A stretch of DNA of 64,000 nucleotides from Prevotellaceae bacterium UBA6858 (GTDB taxonomy: Bacteria > Bacteroidota > Bacteroidia > Bacteroidales > Bacteroidaceae), in contig DKDC01000017.1 of the NCBI GenBank assembly GCA_002451695.1, positions 54,674 through 118,673 on the forward strand, given 5' to 3'. The notes below the pieces were generated by a model, which was not told the origin of the DNA, searched no databases, and saw only the letters and a program-made list of their open reading frames with translations. Each line of letters opens with the position of its first letter. Positions within the stretch are counted from its first letter, which is position 1. The position numbers were made by a program, and so were the translations under genes. Shown here one piece after another: positions 42,628 through 51,805 of the stretch.

Positions 42628-44031
42628 TTAGAGGTTTATCCCCATTGCCTTTGCGATTTTCTTGGGTATCTCGGTGTTGTCGATGCGTCCGTTGTACTGT
42701 TCCGCACCTGCGCCAATGGCGAAAACGGGAACGTAGCCGTTTGAGTGGCCTCCGCTCTGCCAGCCCACGAGGGCGCACTCGTCCATGACTTTCTTTGCGG
42801 TTGTCGAAATTCCGTTTGTGCTGTCGTATTCGTTCTTCTGCTTAGCCGCGCCGGCCTTTGTGGCCTCGAAAGATTCCTTGAGCCTTTGCGTCTGCTTGTC
42901 GTTTAGCTGCACGGTTTTCCAAAAGCCGAAACCGTCGGTGAGCAGGGCTTTCATGTCCTCCCACGTTGTGTTTTCCGCGCCTTTTGCCTTGAAAAGGCTG
43001 TCGGCGCGCAGGGAGAATGTCGCTGCCGTGTTGCGCTGCCCTTTAAGTTTGTCGAGATGCAGTTCATACGGGCCTCGGCCGAGCGCGAGTCCGCCGGTTT
43101 CGTGGTCGGCAGTGATTACAATCAGGGTCTCGTCGGGATGTTTCTTGTAGAAGTCGTAAGCCACTTTCACGGCATCGTCCATGTCGATAAGTTCGGCTAT
43201 GAAGGATGCCGCGTCGTTTGAGTGGCACGCCCAGTCAATCTTTCCGCCCTCGAGCATGAAGAAGAAACCTTTCTTGTTTTTCTTCATAAGATAGTCTATG
43301 CCGCTTTCCGCAATTTGCTTCAGCGTCAGGTCGTCTGCTTTGCGGTCGAGCGCGTAGGGCAGGCAGCTTGTGTTCACTTTTGCAGCCTCTTCAGTCTGAA
43401 AAAGAATTATCCTGTCGGCCTTTTTCTCCTTTTTCTTGAAGTCCTGCAAACCGCGTGCTATTGTGTAGCCGCCTTTCTTGGCGAGTTTGTAGAGATCCTC
43501 GCCGTTCTCGACGGGTTTCAGGAACTCCGAGCCGGCAAAGAAGTCGAACTTTGACTCTATGAGCTGCAGGCCAATCTTGTGGTATTCGCCGCGCCCTTTG
43601 ACGTGGGCGTAGAACGCTCCCGGCGTGGCGTGGTCAACCGAGACGGTGGTTGAAATCCCCACGGCATATCCTTCGTCGCGCGCCTCTTCGGCCACCGACT
43701 TCACGTTTGTGGTCAGGTCTTTCAGCATTCCGAGCGTGCCGTTGTGGGTTTTGTTGCCAGAGGCGAGTGCAGTTCCGCCGGCGGCAGAGTCTGTAACGCC
43801 GTTGGTGGCCGACTGCGTGTTTACGAGCGCGGAGTTGGGGAAGCTCGGGAAGCACAGTGGCACGATTCCTATCCTGCCCTCCAACGCGCCGAGGTAGGTT
43901 TCGGCGGCGTTAACCTGGTTCACGCCCATGCCGTCGCCGATGAAGTAGAACACATACTTCGCTTTGGGCTGGGCAAACATAATTATGCCCGCAAAGGCGA
44001 ATGCAAGTGCCGTAATAATTCTTTTTCTCAT
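42628..44031 (-). CDS. alkaline phosphatase
   Basis: Secreted phosphomonoesterase, 467 residues, signal peptide 1-20. Metal and nucleophile motifs of the PhoA family: FIGDGMG (30-36; Asp33), VTDSAAGGTALASG (80-93; Ser82 nucleophile), and later ITADHETGGLALG and GGHSNGYVPVFAIGAGA. Full length. It is followed (on the minus strand) by no partner gene; a second alkaline-phosphatase superfamily gene lies upstream, 88 bases away. TAACTTTG at 44064-44071 (minus) is a likely -7 box. Confidence 0.93.
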   Translation of the reverse strand: MRKRIITALAFAFAGIIMFAQPKAKYVFYFIGDGMGVNQVNAAETYLGALEGRIGIVPLCFPSFPNSALVNTQSATNGVTDSAAGGTALASGNKTHNGTLGMLKDLTTNVKSVAEEARDEGYAVGISTTVSVDHATPGAFYAHVKGRGEYHKIGLQLIESKFDFFAGSEFLKPVENGEDLYKLAKKGGYTIARGLQDFKKKEKKADRIILFQTEEAAKVNTSCLPYALDRKADDLTLKQIAESGIDYLMKKNKKGFFFMLEGGKIDWACHSNDAASFIAELIDMDDAVKVAYDFYKKHPDETLIVITADHETGGLALGRGPYELHLDKLKGQRNTAATFSLRADSLFKAKGAENTTWEDMKALLTDGFGFWKTVQLNDKQTQRLKESFEATKAGAAKQKNEYDSTNGISTTAKKVMDECALVGWQSGGHSNGYVPVFAIGAGAEQYNGRIDNTEIPKKIAKAMGINL

Positions 44032-44119
44032 ATTTCTGTTTGTTTTGGTTCTCTTGTTTTGTGCAAAGTTACGAAAGCCGTGTTACTGTTTTGTTAAACC
44101 CTTGCGTTTTTGTGCGGGC

Positions 44120-45031
44120 TTATTTTGCGAACACCTGTTTCATTGGCCTCCCCGTCCACACCTGCGGCGTTTTCAGCCCGAATATGTAGGCTGTGGTCGC
44201 CGCAATGTCGTATTGCATCATGCTCTCCTTGAACTCCCCGAGCTTTTTCACGTTTTTGCCGCAGATTATGTAGGGGCCTTCGTACTCGAGCAGCGAGCGT
44301 CCGCCGTGTCCCCTGCCCACGCCGCCGTGGTCGGTGGTGAGGATGAAGATTGTCTCGTTGTATATCCCCGCGTCCTTTGTGGCCTGCACCACCTTGCCTA
44401 TGGCCTTGTCGATGACCTTCAGCGAGTCGTAGTATGCCGGCGTGTCGTGGCCTATGGCGTGTCCCACCTCATCGGGTTCGTTGAGCGACACGAACGTCAG
44501 CGCGGGCTTGTATTTCATAATCATCTCGCAGGTCTTGTCCATTGCGCCGTTTATGGTCGCCTCCTTGCCGGTTACCATGTATTTGTAGTTCACGCACGCC
44601 GTGTCGATGAGGTCGGGAATAACGTCCCACCAGCCCACAAAAGCCGTTACAGCCTGCGGATATTGCGCCCTGAGCAGGGAGAATACCGTCGGGAGCATTC
44701 CGCGCTCGTTTGCCGTGCCTTCGGGCAGCGGGGTGGTGGGCTTGCGGGTGTTCCATTCGGTTATGCTGTGGATTTCCGTTGGGCATCCGTTCCACATCGA
44801 CGCCCAGTTTATCGCGCTCGCCGTGGGGAACACGCTGCGCTTGTGCAGTGTGTAGCTTCCGTTCTCCATCATCGATTTGATGTTTGGTATTCCGCCGGCC
44901 TTTGGCACGCTGTATGCGCCCCAACCGTCGGCCCCGATAAACACCACGTGCTTTGCACGCCATTTTGCGTCTGCGTTTTGGGTTGCTGACAATACAAGCA
45001 GGAATGCCAGCAGGGAAAGGATTTTTCTCAT
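44120..45031 (-). CDS. alkaline phosphatase family protein (phosphodiesterase/pyrophosphatase type)
   Basis: 303 residues with a signal peptide (1-22). AlkP-superfamily motifs: VVFIGADGWGAYSVPKAG (29-46; Asp35 metal ligand), VFPTASAINWASMWNG (66-81; nucleophile loop of the nucleotide pyrophosphatase type), SLNEPDEVGHAIGH, and TTDHGGVGRGHGG. Smaller than classical NPP enzymes. The substrate is unknown. Upstream of, and in the same direction as, the PhoA-type gene, so the pair may release phosphate from nucleotides or phosphosugars; coexpression is inferred. Confidence 0.85.
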   Translation of the reverse strand: MRKILSLLAFLLVLSATQNADAKWRAKHVVFIGADGWGAYSVPKAGGIPNIKSMMENGSYTLHKRSVFPTASAINWASMWNGCPTEIHSITEWNTRKPTTPLPEGTANERGMLPTVFSLLRAQYPQAVTAFVGWWDVIPDLIDTACVNYKYMVTGKEATINGAMDKTCEMIMKYKPALTFVSLNEPDEVGHAIGHDTPAYYDSLKVIDKAIGKVVQATKDAGIYNETIFILTTDHGGVGRGHGGRSLLEYEGPYIICGKNVKKLGEFKESMMQYDIAATTAYIFGLKTPQVWTGRPMKQVFAK

Positions 45032-45163
45032 GGTCTTTGAATTGTTTTCAGATATTTTTGTACACTATGTGGCAAAGTTAACACAAATGTTCGGACTTGT
45101 GAAATTTTCCGCGCATAAAAGCGTTTTGGCGGTGGCTTGCGGCTTGCTTTTGGCGTTGTCGTA

Positions 45164-45400
45164 CAGGGCGTGTGCCATACGCCCCCACATATATACCGTT
45201 GCAGTCAACAAGCAACATACATCGTTCATATAATTCCCGCAAAAGCAAAACGGTTGTCTTTTTCCGAAACGCCCCGAAAATTACATTTGATGTAGGAAAA
45301 ACTACATAGGACACAGGAAAAATTATATCAGACATAATTAAAACTACATCAGACCTTTTTTCGCCTGCTTGCAATAAGCTGAAAAACAAATGCATATAAG
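45164..45400 (-). repeat. dispersed intergenic repeat, copy 8
   Basis: GC palindrome 45164-45187 (second arm GTGTGCC variant), the CAACAAGCAACATACATCGT linker also found in copy 3, and core 45285-45361 with T6 at 45356-45361; the middle unit is TATATCAGACATA, in the direct orientation to the next arm, so no hairpin forms. The tail has CTGAAAAACAAATGCATATA. It sits between two co-directional minus-strand genes; the 464-base gap 45032-45495 holds nothing else apart from a -7 box at 45073-45080 for the upstream gene. Confidence 0.85.
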
Positions 45401-45495
45401 GAAAATGACCTGAGGGTGTAATGTGCTGGCTCTCAAATGTCTGCCCCAAAAAGCCGGCATTTGCCGTTTACTATGCAAGGCAGTGCGTTTCCGGG

Positions 45496-46068
45496 CTATG
45501 CTGTGCCGCCGTTTTCAATGTGCCTTATAATCCGGCACGGATTTCCCGCCGCCACCACTCCGGGCGGTATGTCGCGGTTCACCACGCTGCCCGCGCCTAT
45601 CACCGAGCCTTCGCCTATTGTTACGCCCGGCAGTATGCTCACGTGTCCGCCTATCCACACATTGTCGCGGATGGTTATGGGTTTGGCGGCTTCAAGCCCT
45701 GCGGTGCGCGTGCCTGCGTCAAGGGGGTGGTATGCGGCGTAAATTCCCACCTGCGGGCCTATAAGCACATTGTTTCCTATGCTCACCCTCGCAGTGTCGA
45801 GGATTACGAGTCCCGAATTGGCGAAAAAGTTTCCGCCTATATGAATATTGTATCCGAAGTCGCAGTGGAACGGCGATATTATGCGGCATCGCGGCCCCAT
45901 GCTCCCGAACAGCGACTTCATTACCGCCTCGCGCTCTTTCGTTGCCGAAAGGCGCAGCGAGTTGAGCCGGTAAACGAGTTCGGCGGCGCGGGCGTATTCC
46001 TTGCGCAGTTCCCCGCTGCTGTCGGGGCTGTAGAGCATCCCCGCATCGCGCATTTCCTTTGCGGTCAT
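45496..46068 (-). CDS. maltose/galactoside-type O-acetyltransferase
   Basis: 190 residues, left-handed beta-helix acetyltransferase (LbH_MAT). An N-terminal helical segment (1-60) with MTAKEMRDAGMLYSP and LVYRLNS precedes the helix. Catalytic His114 is in YAAYHPLDAGTR, and the acetyl-CoA site is WIGGHVSILPGVTIGEGSVIGAGSVV followed by NPCRIIR. Substrate: a sugar or sugar nucleotide, unspecified. Coupled to engB by a 4-base ATGA overlap. Confidence 0.92.
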   Translation of the reverse strand: MTAKEMRDAGMLYSPDSSGELRKEYARAAELVYRLNSLRLSATKEREAVMKSLFGSMGPRCRIISPFHCDFGYNIHIGGNFFANSGLVILDTARVSIGNNVLIGPQVGIYAAYHPLDAGTRTAGLEAAKPITIRDNVWIGGHVSILPGVTIGEGSVIGAGSVVNRDIPPGVVAAGNPCRIIRHIENGGTA

Positions 46069-46718
46069 TGTCTTGCCGGGGATTTGGCGGCGTTAAGCTG
46101 CGTGTTTATGCCGTGTATGTATTCAAGCAGCTCGTCTTTGCCTGTCTTGCGCAGAGATGAGGTTGTGAACATGGGCGGCAGCTCCTCCCACGTCTCCGAC
46201 AGGGCGGCGCGCATGGCGGCAATGTTTTCCTTCAAGCCCTTGTCGTTGGGGCGGTCGGCTTTGGTGAACACAATGGCGAGGGGTATGCCCTCCGTTCCCG
46301 CGTTGTTGATGAAGTCCACGTCGATCTTCTGCGGCGGCACGCGCGAGTCTATAAGCACGAAGAGGCACGTGAGCTGCTGCCGCCCGCCCACGTAGCTGCC
46401 TATGATGCTCCCGAACTTGTCGCGGTCGGTCTTGCTGCGCCGTGCGTAGCCGTAGCCGGGAAGATCGACGATATACCAGCTGCCGTTTATGAGGAAGTGG
46501 TTTATGAGCATGGTCTTTCCGGGACGCGCCGAGGTCATGGCGAGCCTCTTCCTGCCGCACAGCATATTTATAAGGCTGCTTTTGCCCACGTTGCTCCGCC
46601 CTATGAAGGCGTATTCGGGCTTCCCGTCGTCGGGGCAGCGGCTTATGTCGGTGTTGCTTATCACGAACTCCGACGTAACTATGTCGTATTTGTTTCTTCG
46701 CGGTTGGGTCGGCTTCAT
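46065..46718 (-). CDS. engB: ribosome biogenesis GTP-binding protein EngB (YsxC/YihA)
   Basis: Essential GTPase in 50S assembly. 217 residues from the ATG at 46718; a longer frame to 46847 runs antisense across the recR promoter and is not supported. G1 GRSNVGKSS (40-48), switch with GKTMLINHFLINGSWYIVDLPGYGYA (68-92, G3 DLPGYG), then VFTKADRP for G4. Stop overlaps the acetyltransferase start. A minus-strand TAACTTTG at 46749-46756 is its -7 box, close to the divergent recR promoter. Confidence 0.94.
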   Translation of the reverse strand: MKPTQPRRNKYDIVTSEFVISNTDISRCPDDGKPEYAFIGRSNVGKSSLINMLCGRKRLAMTSARPGKTMLINHFLINGSWYIVDLPGYGYARRSKTDRDKFGSIIGSYVGGRQQLTCLFVLIDSRVPPQKIDVDFINNAGTEGIPLAIVFTKADRPNDKGLKENIAAMRAALSETWEELPPMFTTSSLRKTGKDELLEYIHGINTQLNAAKSPARQ

Positions 46719-46748
46719 TACCATTTGGCGTGGATTTATAAATATAGG

Positions 46749-46785
46749 CAAAGTTAGGCTTTTTGGTTGAGTTTTCTTAACTTTG
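46749..46785. promoter_or_regulatory. overlapping divergent promoters of engB and recR
   Basis: CAAAGTTA at 46749-46756 reads as TAACTTTG on the minus strand (engB); TAACTTTG at 46778-46785 on the plus strand serves recR. They are 21 bases apart, so the two genes may compete for polymerase. Confidence 0.5.
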
Positions 46786-46835
46786 CAAGGCTTTTTCGGT
46801 GAAAACGGACTAAAACCCGGCACCAGCCTTTCAAA

Positions 46836-47453
46836 ATGGAACAGCAATACCCCTCAAAACTGCTTAACCGCGCGGTGGAAGAATTTTCCCGCCTGCCGGG
46901 AATCGGGCGCAAGACGGCCTTGCGCCTCGTGCTGCATCTGCTAAGGCAGGACGAGGAGGTGAGCGACGCCTTTGCCGAGGCGGTGAAAACGCTGCGCCAT
47001 GAGGTGAGGTACTGCAAGGTGTGCCACAACATTTGCGACAGCGAGGTGTGCGATATCTGCTCTAACCCGCGCCGCGACTCCTCGATGATATGCGTCGTGG
47101 AGAACGTGCAGGACGTTCTGGCAGTGGAGAACACCCAGCAATATACCGGGCTTTACCATGTGCTTGGCGGAGTGATTTCACCCGTTGACGGAGTGGGCCC
47201 CGGAGATATAGAGATACAGTCGCTCGTTGACCGCGTGAAGGCCGGCGGGGTGGGGGAGGTTATCCTCGCGCTTAGTCCCACGATGGAGGGCGACACCACC
47301 AATTTCTACATATCGCGGCGGCTTGCCGACACTGGCGTGAGGCTTTCGGTGATTGCGCGGGGCGTTACGGTTGGCGACGAGCTTGAATACACCGATGAGG
47401 TAACGCTCGGGCGTTCCATACTGAACAGGACGGAATTTATGGCAAACCACTAA
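46836..47453 (+). CDS. recR: recombination mediator protein RecR
   Basis: 205 residues. With RecO it loads RecA at gaps. Helix-hairpin-helix [13 protein letters not shown] (20-32), zinc finger with Cys60, Cys63, Cys72 and Cys75 in [16 protein letters not shown], a Toprim core with [14 protein letters not shown] and [15 protein letters not shown], and a C-terminal IAR-like VSVIARGV segment. Full length and first gene of a six-gene run ending in an AraC regulator. Confidence 0.95.
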   Translation: MEQQYPSKLLNRAVEEFSRLPGIGRKTALRLVLHLLRQDEEVSDAFAEAVKTLRHEVRYCKVCHNICDSEVCDICSNPRRDSSMICVVENVQDVLAVENTQQYTGLYHVLGGVISPVDGVGPGDIEIQSLVDRVKAGGVGEVILALSPTMEGDTTNFYISRRLADTGVRLSVIARGVTVGDELEYTDEVTLGRSILNRTEFMANH

Positions 47454-47465
47454 TAAACATTGGAT

Positions 47466-47912
47466 ATGAAGAATAATGAGATAAAGACGCTGGCACGCGG
47501 CTGCAAGCTGATGTATGCCGCCTATCTGTTGGCGGCGGCTTTCTTTACCGGAGTGTACGAAATGCTTCCCGAGGCAAAGGGGCAGCTTGTGGGCAACGCG
47601 GGGGTGGAATACGCCCTCGGCACGGTCTGCGTGCTGCTAACGATAATAACAGTGCCGCTGTCGTTCAAGCTTTTCTCAAACCAGCTTACCAAACACAAGT
47701 CGCTGGATTTGGGGGACAGGATGGAGCGCTACCGCGTGCTTTGGAATTTGAGGATTGTGTGTTTCGGCATAGTTACCGTGTTTGATTTGTGGGCTTATTA
47801 TGCCACGTTGAATAATATCGGCGGCTTTTGCGCGTTAATATGTGTGGCGGCATCACTGCTTTTCGCACCATCGCAAAGACGCATAGCGGGCGACTTGGGC
47901 GCGGAGGGCTGA
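47466..47912 (+). CDS. hypothetical membrane protein
   Basis: 148 residues; family not recognised. Four hydrophobic segments (about 13-30, 44-66, 92-114 and 116-134) with short loops; no charges in the membrane except one Arg near 99. The final FAPSQRRIAGDL is basic and cytoplasmic. 12 bases after recR and 26 before the radical SAM gene, so cotranscribed; a TTG two codons upstream is an alternative start. Confidence 0.72.
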   Translation: MKNNEIKTLARGCKLMYAAYLLAAAFFTGVYEMLPEAKGQLVGNAGVEYALGTVCVLLTIITVPLSFKLFSNQLTKHKSLDLGDRMERYRVLWNLRIVCFGIVTVFDLWAYYATLNNIGGFCALICVAASLLFAPSQRRIAGDLGAEG

Positions 47913-47938
47913 CCGCAAAAAAGTATTCGAGCCTGAAC

Positions 47939-49375
47939 ATGAAAATAACTTTCCTGGTACCGCCGCCATTGGCAGGACAACGCCCCGCAGAGCGCAGTTC
48001 GGGGTGCACGCACGTTGTCTATCCAACCCCCAACATATACGAGCTGACGGTTGCCGCCCTGATTGAGAAATCCGGGAACTTCGAGGTGGCGTACCACGAC
48101 TTCACATACGAAAAGGACAGTCTTGAGGGTTTCGTCTTGGGCGATGACAGCGACTTCTATTCGTTCTGGACTGTGAACCTTTCGATAGACACCGATTTGC
48201 ACGCGGTGCGGACAATACACAAACTGAAGCCGGAGGCTTATTGCCTGCTTCTCGGTCCCGGGCCTACATATTATATAAACAAGTGTGTGGACAACGAGCG
48301 CACGATAGTGCTTCGCGGGGAGCCCGACATGGCTCTCCTCGAACTTTTGGAGGCGTTCCGCACCGGGAACGGTGAGGATTGGAGGAAAGTTGACGGAATA
48401 TCCTACCTTGAAGACGGAAAGGTGGTGAACAACAAGCCGCACGCGCTGCTGAAGAGCCTTGACGAACTGCCTTTCCCGGCACGCCACCTGCTCGGCAACC
48501 GCGCTTTCCACAACCCCAAACTGAAAGTAACCCCCTACACTCCCGCGCTGACCTCACGGCAATGCCCGTTCAAGTGCATATACTGCGTTCCGAGTTCGCT
48601 GACTTTCGCACGCGAGATAGAGTACCGCAGGGAAAACGGCAGGAAACCCGCCGTGGCGTTCCGCTCTGTGGAGAACGTTGCCGGGGAACTGGATATGCTC
48701 GCGGCGCAAGGCTACAAGGCGGTGGGCTTCATGGACGACAATTTTATCTGGAACGAGAAGCGCACAAAAGCTATATGCGACGCGCTTAAAAAGCACGGCT
48801 TTGTGTGGGGCTGTCAGGCGAGGGTGGACGAAATAACCGAGCCGATAGCAAGAATGCTCGGCGAGTCGGGTTGCCGGTATATAGACCTCGGGGTGGAATC
48901 GTTTGACGACGAAATTCTGCGATATATAAAGAAGGGCTTCACCAAGGAGCATATTTACAAGGCGGTGGCTTTGCTGAAAAAATACAAAGTGCCTGTGAAG
49001 CTCAACATACTTATCGGGACATCGCCGCTCGAGACGCGGGAAAAGCTGAAGGACACCATACGCAGGGCGAGGCGGCTTAACGTTGACCAGATAATGTTCA
49101 ACATCGTGTCGCCGTTCCCAGGCACGGAGTTCTACAACCTTGCCAAGGAGAACAAGTGGATAGTTACGGGCGAATACACCCCGACCGACGTGCAGCGCAC
49201 CTCAATCGTGAGCTACCCGAACCTGTCCGCAAAAGAAATGGAGCGGATACTTTTCAGGGCGAACCTTGGCTATTTCCTGTCGCCCGCATTTGTGCTTAAA
49301 CAACTTCACAGGTTTCACAGCGTGAAAGAGTTTGTGTCCGCGCTGAAAGCCTTGAAGATAAAACTTTTCGGATAA
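47939..49375 (+). CDS. B12-binding-domain radical SAM protein
   Basis: 478 residues. An N-terminal Rossmann-like region (1-130) of the cobalamin-binding type opens with KITFLVPPPLAGQRPAERSSG and contains YPTPNIYELTVAALIE; the classical DxHxxG cobalamin motif is not visible. The radical SAM core (about 200-400) has the 4Fe-4S triad Cys209, Cys213, Cys216 in CPFKCIYC, and PTGE-like turns. Such enzymes methylate or rearrange lipids, cofactors or antibiotics. The next genes are a glycosyltransferase (3-base gap) and an acetyltransferase, so cell-envelope or glycolipid modification is a reasonable guess only. Chosen start at 47939 avoids 37 antisense-like residues. Confidence 0.85.
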   Translation: MKITFLVPPPLAGQRPAERSSGCTHVVYPTPNIYELTVAALIEKSGNFEVAYHDFTYEKDSLEGFVLGDDSDFYSFWTVNLSIDTDLHAVRTIHKLKPEAYCLLLGPGPTYYINKCVDNERTIVLRGEPDMALLELLEAFRTGNGEDWRKVDGISYLEDGKVVNNKPHALLKSLDELPFPARHLLGNRAFHNPKLKVTPYTPALTSRQCPFKCIYCVPSSLTFAREIEYRRENGRKPAVAFRSVENVAGELDMLAAQGYKAVGFMDDNFIWNEKRTKAICDALKKHGFVWGCQARVDEITEPIARMLGESGCRYIDLGVESFDDEILRYIKKGFTKEHIYKAVALLKKYKVPVKLNILIGTSPLETREKLKDTIRRARRLNVDQIMFNIVSPFPGTEFYNLAKENKWIVTGEYTPTDVQRTSIVSYPNLSAKEMERILFRANLGYFLSPAFVLKQLHRFHSVKEFVSALKALKIKLFG

Positions 49376-49378
49376 CCC

Positions 49379-50131
49379 GTGCTGCTGTCTGTGATACTGA
49401 TAACATGGAACGGCAGGAAACTTCTCTCAAACTGCTTGAAGTCGATGTCGTTCATGATGCAGCGCGAAGACGTTGAGGTTATCGTTGTGGACAACGGCAG
49501 CGAGGACGGCACAATACACTTCCTGCACGACAAATACCCGGACATAACGGCAATTTCGCTTGAGAAAAACCGTGGGGTGGCGTATGCCCGCAACAGGGCG
49601 TTGGAACGCGCCACCGGCGAATACCTGTGGATTCTCGACAACGACACGGAAATTTCCGAGCCTGTGGCTCGCGGCATGATGGAGTTCATGAGGGAAAATC
49701 CAGGGGTGGGGCTCGCGGGCTGCCGCCTTGTGGATGCCGACGGGCTGGTGCAGGAAAGCTGCAAACGCTATCCCGGCATAGGGGAAAAGGTCAAGAACCT
49801 GCTCCATCCGCATGGCTACCGCTACGCCTACGGCTTGGAGAAAATGAGGCGGAGGTTCGAGCCGGAATATCTGATAGGCGCGTGCCAGCTTATAAGAAGG
49901 GAGGCGTATGAGGCGGCAGGGCCTTTGGACGAAAAGATATTCTACGGCCCCGAGGATGCAGACTTTTGCCTGCGTGTTAAAAAGGCCGGTTTTTCCCTTG
50001 CATACATTCCCGAATTTACGGTGCTTCACCATTGCCAGCGCATGACGAGAAACAGGGTTCTCACGCCGATAGGCCTGAAGCACATAGAGGGACTTGTGCA
50101 TCTTTATTTCAAATACAAACGCTTTTTCTGA
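49379..50131 (+). CDS. family 2 glycosyltransferase (GT-A, rhamnosyltransferase-like)
   Basis: 250 residues with a GTG start three bases after the upstream stop, a typical coupled arrangement. GT-A fold: SVILITWNGRKLLSNCL opening, VIVVDNGSEDG, the DxD-type metal motif DNDTE (87-91), ANQIIRREAYEAAGPLDE-like acceptor loop (QLIRREAYEAAGPLDEKIFYGPEDADFCLR), and GFSLAYIPEFTVLHH. Related members move rhamnose or other sugars onto lipids or O-antigens. One base overlaps the GNAT gene that follows (TGATG). Confidence 0.9.
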   Translation: MLLSVILITWNGRKLLSNCLKSMSFMMQREDVEVIVVDNGSEDGTIHFLHDKYPDITAISLEKNRGVAYARNRALERATGEYLWILDNDTEISEPVARGMMEFMRENPGVGLAGCRLVDADGLVQESCKRYPGIGEKVKNLLHPHGYRYAYGLEKMRRRFEPEYLIGACQLIRREAYEAAGPLDEKIFYGPEDADFCLRVKKAGFSLAYIPEFTVLHHCQRMTRNRVLTPIGLKHIEGLVHLYFKYKRFF

Positions 50132-50655
50132 TGTTGCTGAAAGGGGAGAATGTGCGTCTCCGCGCCCTCGAACCCGAGGATCTCGGAATTTTCGCCGGCG
50201 TGGAAAACGACCCGGAGCTTTGGGCTTGTTCTTCCACAAACGTACCTTATTCGCGGTTTGCCGTGAGGAATTTCATATCCTCCACCAGCAACGACATATA
50301 CGCCGACAAGCAGGTGAGGCTTGTTGCGTGCAGGAACTCTGACGGTGTTCCGGTGGCTTTTGCCGACATGACTGGTTTCGAGCCCCGCCACAGGCGTGCC
50401 GAGGTGGGAATTGTGGTTTTTCCAGACTACAGAAACCGGGGGGTTGGCGCGGAAGTTCTGGGGCTTCTTGACGAATACGCCCGCAGGGTGGTTGCGCTCC
50501 ACACGCTTTACGCCGTGGTGGCGGAAAACAACGAGGCTTCGTGCCGCTTGTTTGCCGGCGCGGGATATGAAAGGGTCGCTCTGCTGCCGCAATGGCTTTT
50601 TGTTGACGGCAAATACGAAGACGCGCTGATTATGGAGAAAATCTTCGGCGAATAG
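50131..50655 (+). CDS. GNAT family N-acetyltransferase
   Basis: 174 residues from the ATG at 50131, which overlaps the glycosyltransferase stop. Acetyl-CoA loop RNRGVGAEVLGLLDEYA (about 107-123, the Q/R-x-x-G-x-G/A form), NNEASCRLFAGAGYERVA (about 140-157), and a C-terminal LFVDGKYEDALIMEK. The pattern is that of RimJ/RimL and diamine acetyltransferase-like members (acceptor: an amine). Substrate unknown. Followed by the AraC gene after 31 bases. Confidence 0.9.
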   Translation: MLLKGENVRLRALEPEDLGIFAGVENDPELWACSSTNVPYSRFAVRNFISSTSNDIYADKQVRLVACRNSDGVPVAFADMTGFEPRHRRAEVGIVVFPDYRNRGVGAEVLGLLDEYARRVVALHTLYAVVAENNEASCRLFAGAGYERVALLPQWLFVDGKYEDALIMEKIFGE

Positions 50656-50686
50656 TGCGGCGGGGCGCATTTGTAAATACATTCTC

Positions 50687-51604
50687 ATGGCTTTTGACAA
50701 GAACACTTTCGACATAAACGGCAAGGACATCCTTAGCATGGCGGCCTTTGCCGACGAGGATGTGATTGCGTTCGACAACGTGAGGGACATCTGCCTTAAC
50801 GAAAAGGTTAGGATAGGGAACTTCATTATCGCCCTTTGCAACAGGGGGCGCGGCGCCATAACCATAAACGGCGCGGATTATGACGTGGGCGTTGACGACT
50901 TTGTAATATGCCGCCCCAACCACATTATCGAGAACATGATGGAGAGCATGGACTTTGAATGCTCATGCCTGTGCGTCTCAACCGAGTTCATGCGCAATGT
51001 GATGCTTATGGCAAACAGCTGGGACTTCAACCTTGTAATCGAGGAAAACCCGGTGATACACCTCGACAGGGAGGAGTCGGAGGTTATAAACGCATACAGC
51101 GCGATACTCAAAAACACGTTGCGAGGCGCGCCGCGCCGCCACCACAAGGAGGTGGTGGAGTCGCTCATGAGGGCGGCGGCGTGCTACCTCACCGATATGC
51201 TCATGCAGCACATGGAGGCGAAACCGCACACGTTCTACAAAAGCGAGGTGGCGTTCAACGCCTTTCTCGACCTGCTCACCTCAACCTTCCCGCGCCCGAG
51301 GCGGGTGGACTTCTATTCCGGAAAATTAGGCATATCAAACCGCCACCTTGCCTCGGTGTGCCTCAGGGTCAGCGGCAAGACGGCGCAGCAGCTCATAACC
51401 GAATACGCCATACGCGACATAAAGCGCGAGCTCCTCAAGCCCGAGAACACCATAAAGCAGGTGGCGGTCAACATGGGCTTTGACAACGTGTCGAGCCTTG
51501 GGCGTTATTTCAGGAACTTCACGAACGTGTCGCCCAAAACGTTCCGCGCAACATACGCACGCAATATGTGCGGGCGGGGCGCGGACGGGGCCGGGACCGT
51601 GTAG
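50687..51604 (+). CDS. AraC family transcriptional regulator
   Basis: 305 residues. An N-terminal cupin-like sensing domain (1-150) with RGRGAITINGADYDVGVDDFVICRPNH, a helical linker, and a C-terminal HTH_18 pair (about 205-295) with SNRHLASVCLRVSGKTAQQLITEYAIRDIKRELLK and IKQVAVNMGFDNVSSLGRYFRNFTNVSPKTFR. The second helix-turn-helix has the classical AraC spacing. Signal unknown. It ends the recR-led run; a hairpin terminator follows. Confidence 0.92.
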   Translation: MAFDKNTFDINGKDILSMAAFADEDVIAFDNVRDICLNEKVRIGNFIIALCNRGRGAITINGADYDVGVDDFVICRPNHIIENMMESMDFECSCLCVSTEFMRNVMLMANSWDFNLVIEENPVIHLDREESEVINAYSAILKNTLRGAPRRHHKEVVESLMRAAACYLTDMLMQHMEAKPHTFYKSEVAFNAFLDLLTSTFPRPRRVDFYSGKLGISNRHLASVCLRVSGKTAQQLITEYAIRDIKRELLKPENTIKQVAVNMGFDNVSSLGRYFRNFTNVSPKTFRATYARNMCGRGADGAGTV

Positions 51605-51637
51605 GGCATGCTCTTGCGGCACTGCGCTTTTACGCGC

Positions 51638-51673
51638 AAAGCTCCCGATTTGGCAATATCCGGGGCTTTTTTT
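51638..51673 (+). terminator. intrinsic terminator after the AraC gene
   Basis: An imperfect hairpin (AAAGC... with GCTTT..., arms about 51638-51645 and 51663-51670, one G-U) followed by a run of T. Weaker than the other terminators. Confidence 0.5.
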
Positions 51674-51805
51674 GTGAGTGTGGCTTTTTTCCGCCGAAAA
51701 ATTTGGCGGTTAAAATAAATATCGCTTATTTTGTCATGCTTAACATAAAACTTTACCGCCTATTGCACATCGTTACTCCAAAGAACAAATGATATAAAGA
51801 CTGTA

